The position numbers were made by a program, and so were the translations under genes. DNA of 64,000 bases, taken from the NCBI GenBank assembly GCA_001949185.1, contig BDGG01000009.1, positions 679,347 through 743,346 on the forward strand, given 5' to 3'. This document shows, one piece after another, positions 60,184 through 64,000 of the stretch. Position 1 is the first letter of the stretch, and each line of letters begins with the position of its first letter. Under the pieces are notes generated by a model. That model was not told where the DNA came from. It saw only the letters and a program-made list of their open reading frames with translations, and did not search any database. Source of the stretch: Ramazzottius varieornatus. Lineage: Eukaryota > Tardigrada > Eutardigrada > Parachela > Ramazzottiidae.

Positions 60184-62151
60184 TCAAGGTGAGCTTGTTG
60201 ACTGCAGCGTAGTGCTGCTAGCTACCAGATCATGAGGAAACTTGGGGTTTTCTATACAACCTTTTCCAAACTTCAGCTCTAAGAACTCGCGTACATTATT
60301 GGGAGAAGAAACTGTCAGTCCCATGAAAGACACAGTTTCTAACGGTAGCAGAAACCTTTCAGGGAATTCTTTGTCCTGTGGGTGGGTCGCGAACCAGTAG
60401 TCCTTGGTCATTGTTGAGTCATTCGAGTAAAACGGGAAAATATCGACATGCATGCGGTTCGTTTTACTGTAATGTACGCGATAAAATTGCCCTTCGGACG
60501 CCGATGACTTCTCCCATACAAACCCATCCACGTCTTCGACGGGACCTTCATTGGCTGCCTGCAAGAATTGCACTTGTTTCGTATCGTTAAGGTACATGCC
60601 CAGGTCGATGTCGTAGTCCCATGGTATCAGCTCACCATTCCGTGCTGCCCCTGAAAAACAGATAGAAGAAGCAGAACCTCAGCAAATGGTCCATCATCCA
60701 GATCGGGTCTGAGGTGGCGCACGTTCATATTGTAATTGGCTAAGAGCGTGCACCACTTGGAAAAACGACACCTGGTTAAATCTAAACTTAAAGTCGATGA
60801 AATGCACGGAGAAGACATACCTAGAAGACTTCCGCCTTCCAGCCAATACCGTACATCATTGGTATTGAACACATCTATTACATGTTGAAGGACGTTTCGC
60901 AAAGCGCGAACACAACATGGTGGTGTCACTCGGCCTTCGTAAACATAACTCGGCATCTCGTTGATAACGTCCCCGAAGCATCGTTTGGTGTATTTTTTAC
61001 ACCCAAAAATTTCTTCGTTGCTATTCTTAACCACTCTCTTGATATCGAACTGATCATACAGGCTTTTTAGCTGTTCATCCCTAACTACCCGTAAGAGCTT
61101 CAGGACTTCCGGGTCCAACAGGCGATCGCTGCGAGTGAACGGTGTTCGCTCCAGCAGGCGGAACTTCCATGCGAGAGAAGCAAATTGAATCTGTAGGCTT
61201 TCATCCACTGGTTGAGCAAGTGGATCAAAGAGAGCGAGGTAGTCTGGAGCGCGGGTGAGGTGGACTAAGGAGCCTGTGATGGAGTCGCAGACTGGCCCAA
61301 CTGAGCTGTTGGAGTACAGCGTCCATTGTTTGTGGTCGAGGTGGATCGAGTGGCATGAAGCCCTTTTACCCCTTATGCGAAATCCCCAGGCTCTGATGTT
61401 GTCACCATCTTCCCTGATCGAGCGAAGAATGTCTACAAGTGATCGAAAACTTGCAGCAGGAGTAACCAACGGCGAAGAACGCAGTCTTACACAGATGACA
61501 TGTCAACACATTACATATGACATGACGCTGTAACACTGACACATTCACACTCGCTTTGACATAACATATTATGTCAGTCATCAATTCTTTGAAAAATCTT
61601 TACACTGCAGATGTCAAAGAGGTTCTTTGTGGTTGAAGTTGGACATTCCTTCTTCGCCGCTGCTACATATCGTGGTTTGTCCTTCTGAACACAGGAATAA
61701 CGGACAACTTACCGTCAAAGTCGAAGGCTGCAGGATCAAGAACGACGCCATCCGGGACAAGCATCACCCATTCCGTCGCGATGTGCTTTCTCAAGTCTTT
61801 CCATTCCCTACCGAGTCGAAGATCTGGATGCAACTGGAACTGTTCGACTTTTGGAGAAGTAAAGGTAACTGCAGGATACAGTTTACGGTCAGAGACGATG
61901 AGCACTTTTTGGACCGCGTCAGTCGCGGACAGACTGCTGCTGGTTGCATGCAGGTCGTTCACGGCTTCGTTGAAGTCTCTGATGACGACGGTAATCCTTC
62001 CCCGCAATCTTTGGCTGTCCTCTGCTCTTAGCCAGTGTATTCTTCCAGGAGTATCATGTGCAAAGAACGTCCAGACAAGGTAGATAACGAGATGTTGAAG
62101 GGCCAGACCAGCAAGTACGAAGAAGACGAGTTGCCTGCTCACGCGGATCAT
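60184..62151 (-). CDS. FKRP: Fukutin-related protein (ribitol-5-phosphate transferase)
   Basis: Three exons, 62151-61713, 61432-60821, 60650-60184, sum 1518 nt (505 aa; human 495). A type II Golgi enzyme: an N-terminal membrane anchor (LVFFVLAGLALQHLVIYLVW) is followed by a stem domain (TEWVMLVPDGV) and the LicD-like catalytic domain. That domain has EIFGCKKYTKRCFGD, TPPCCVRALR, VRYWLEGGSLLGAARNGELI, then PWDYDIDLGMY with the DxD-type aspartates, RMHVDIFPFY, MTKDYW and NNVREFLELKFGKGCIENP. FKRP adds the second ribitol phosphate on alpha-dystroglycan O-glycans. Intron 2 has an HE copy; intron 1 has a cluster of TGACAT-like repeats. Exon 1 phase fits an acceptor at cacttgtag. Confidence 0.94.
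60700..60785. repeat. HE element, single hairpin
   Basis: In FKRP intron 2; GAGGTGGCGCACG...CGTGCACCACTTGG. Confidence 0.8.
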
Positions 62152-63073
62152 ACTGACGGCTGCCAGGTAGCATGATGTTGAAGAGAAGACTTGGTCAGTT
62201 GTCCCGGATCTTCCTGCAGTCGAAAGCTGTATTCAACATTAGAAGGTACGCATCGACGAGATAAACTATCCGAAAACTGGTGCTAATTTGGATAAAAAAC
62301 GGTGAATGAGGATTTTCTGCCTCGCCAAGTTCGCTTGACAGCCTGTAACGTTAGTATGTAATGCAGGGTACATCCATTACGTCACCTCACAGTGTGATCG
62401 CATTGCTAGGACGTTCATTCTGATAATTCAGGAACCACTGGTCAGTTTTCGATAAAGAACTCAGTGGCATTTCCCGTTTGTGTTGACAGTCCGAACCAAC
62501 CTGGTAGATGCTACTTGTGCTCGTGCTGCCGACATGGTTGACGAACTGTGATCGGGATGAGCAAAGTTGCGAAAGTAGCATTCTGCGTGTTACCGGCAAA
62601 ATCCCTAGTTTTCATCGCAGTGGGACAGTGGGAACATCAGGCTAAACTCAGCTCACTGTCGCGGCGACGTGTTCTACCGTGTTCACACATGCATGCTTGC
62701 TCTAGTACAAAAGACTGCGTATCAGCCTGAATTTGCCTCGCATTTCTACAGCCTACAGGTTGCAGCATGAAAGTGCCTTGCGCATACGCCGCAGGCATCA
62801 AGTCTTCCGGCATTCCGTTTACGAAACTTCCCAGAGGGTACACGTACTGCACCACATGCGAACAAGACGGTACTTTTGACTTCAGTAGGTAACAAGCTTG
62901 ACGTGCTCGCTGCCTTTGTCGAAAAATACAGTATCTTCCCATAGGGAAATCCGGGATGAGACGTCCCTTTTGAGATGCTGATTTTCTTCGTCTAAGCCGT
63001 TGATCGCGAGGGACTCATGGTCTTCATCGCCGGTGTTCGGCCATATCACGCAAGTGACGGTGACACGGCCAAT
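62152..63073. promoter_or_regulatory. Divergent FKRP/DRAM promoter region
   Basis: The FKRP and DRAM-family starts face away from each other across 922 bp. No coding signal or HE copy seen, and specific motifs were not assigned. Confidence 0.35.
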
Positions 63074-63743
63074 ATGTCTCGTTTCAGCAAGGAACATCAT
63101 GGACTGAGCATTACCGCCGCTCCCATGGCTCTCGCTGTGGTCTACATCGTCACTTTACCTGTCTTATATTTCTGGGCTGTGGGACAAGGCCATGTCAGCG
63201 CCATTTGGCCATACATCAGTGACTTGGGTACCGAGAAGTCTGTCGACAGCATGACGCAGAATGTTCGTACCGTGCTCATGCTTTTCTTCCCGCAGGCGCC
63301 TGGCGGCCAGAATCATCCCTCTTCAGCGAGATGCTGCATTTCGTGGCACTTTTGATGGCTGTCATATTTTTGCTTCGTTATCTCTTACTGAGGGATTACG
63401 CCTATGTTCGGGTACAACGCTCCTGCACAACTTCCGTCTTTACGTAAGATGGGAAGTCGGCGAGCAAACGTGGCCGGATTATTTTCCAAAGTGGCGCATC
63501 TTTACAGGTAGTATCATCGAAGGGATGCGCCACTTGGAAACTGTCATGGCGAGTTTGTTTGCCAAGCTCCCAAAGCTGCTTGCTGTATCTTTAACGTTGT
63601 TTCTTTGTATTTTTCAGAACTTCCGCTACATCAAACAAATCGCTTTCATCAACATGACGCTGGGTGTGATGGAAGCTTTCGGAACCTCCTTGGTAGCCAG
63701 CTACCCAACAGTCGAAACCACGTCCTTGCACACAGTTGGCGCG
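63074..63743 (+). CDS. DRAM/TMEM150 (Frag1) family membrane protein, cut by window end
   Basis: Three exons, 63074-63227, 63296-63411 and 63618-63743, join in phase; at least one more exon lies beyond 64000 or in the unread tail. Transmembrane helix 1 (LAVVYIVTLPVLYFWAV) is followed by IWPYISDLGAWRPESSLF, the YISDTG...PE block typical of DRAM1/DRAM2. Then comes helix 2 (FVALLMAVIFLLRYLLL), a loop with YIKQIAFINMTLGVMEAFGT and a third helix. DRAM proteins are lysosomal autophagy modulators; TMEM150 relatives are at the plasma membrane. The start could also be at 63017. Intron 2 has an HE copy. Confidence 0.75.
63455..63570. repeat. HE element, single hairpin with both termini
   Basis: In DRAM-family intron 2; from gtcggcgagcaaac to gtttgccaagctcc. 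Confidence 0.85.
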
Positions 63744-64000
63744 GTAGGTCATTCAAATCATATGTAGAGAAACGGCGGTAGTACTAAACTGCGCTGGTTG
63801 ACACGAACAGTTCAAGCAACTGCCGACCGGAAATGTGGGGGAAGCTTTATTGGAAAGCCAATATTCTGTTCTCAAGAAGCGAGAAGATGGCGAAACATGT
63901 GTTGAAATGTTGACAAGTCACAATCGGTAAAGTTTCGGAAGAACAAGTTTCTGCAAGGTCTCTTTGTAGTCGATCGTTTTCCTCTTCGGTGTCATCTATC

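Noticed and set aside
62387-63100. Several short minus-strand frames between FKRP and the DRAM-family gene
   Set aside because: None joins in phase or resembles a protein family; the region is better explained as a divergent promoter.

Overview
This is nuclear DNA from a small-genomed animal. Every recognisable gene is split by short introns, typically 50-120 bp unless a repeat sits inside, with GT-AG borders and phases that close when the exons are joined. Nothing prokaryotic is present. Intron-rich conserved genes, a tandem array of reprolysin-type metalloproteases, a ten-domain Kunitz protein and a C-type lectin point to an invertebrate. A Flattop-like axonemal protein and an SPA17-like RIIa protein imply motile cilia or a flagellated sperm. 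That argues against mites and nematodes and leaves tardigrades or a compact-genome lophotrochozoan as reasonable guesses. The species cannot be fixed from this window.

Layout. 1-6.9 kb (+): secreted ten-Kunitz inhibitor. 7.2-7.8 kb (-): Flattop-like (CFAP126). 8.2-11.8 kb (-): degenerate DEAD-box protein with an FG/Ser-rich N-terminus. 12.3-14.3 kb (-): unrecognised Ser-rich protein. 15.1-17.4 kb (+): neutral sphingomyelinase (SMPD2). 17.9-29.7 kb (+): four M12B metalloproteases in tandem, interrupted at 23-25.3 kb by an unrecognised minus-strand gene that carries an inverted exon copy. 30-30.6 kb (+): unrecognised disordered ORF. 31-32.6 kb (+): ABHD11-like hydrolase. 33.0-33.4 kb: short TIR transposon. 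33.65-34.0 kb (-): small ten-cysteine secreted peptide. 34.9-37.4 kb (+): C-type lectin plus Ly6/three-finger GPI protein. 37.7-38.7 kb (-): SPA17-like. 39.2-39.8 kb (-): small secreted peptide precursor. 40.6-43.9 kb (-): CDT1. 44.7-45.4 kb (+): COMMD2. 46.9-48.3 kb (+): GPN2. 48.4-51.0 kb (-): UTP15. 51.6-53.9 kb (+): CHID1. 55.3-59.4 kb (+): NEDD4-type ubiquitin ligase. 60.2-62.2 kb (-): FKRP. 63.1 kb to the end (+): DRAM-family membrane protein, cut by the window edge.

The most unusual feature is a family of about 37 short hairpin elements (called HE here). Each has a core inverted repeat AAGTGGCGCACG...CGTGCGCCACTT, and many also have outer terminal repeats like GCAAACAAACTCGACAAG. They occur about once per 1.7 kb, mostly inside introns, often as two hairpins side by side. 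Bases flanking the core co-vary between the two arms of a copy. The family looks like a non-autonomous palindromic transposon that has colonised introns; whether its transcripts do anything is open.

The genes do not form one pathway. Secreted or surface factors (Kunitz inhibitor, metalloproteases, lectin-Ly6, small peptides) alternate with housekeeping genes for replication licensing, rRNA processing, GTPase-assisted assembly, ubiquitination, lipid signalling and dystroglycan glycosylation. Several neighbours are divergent with 0.6-0.9 kb between starts (CDT1/COMMD2, UTP15/CHID1, FKRP/DRAM), so shared promoter regions are likely. Exon borders were read by eye; those described as exact give a total CDS length divisible by three.
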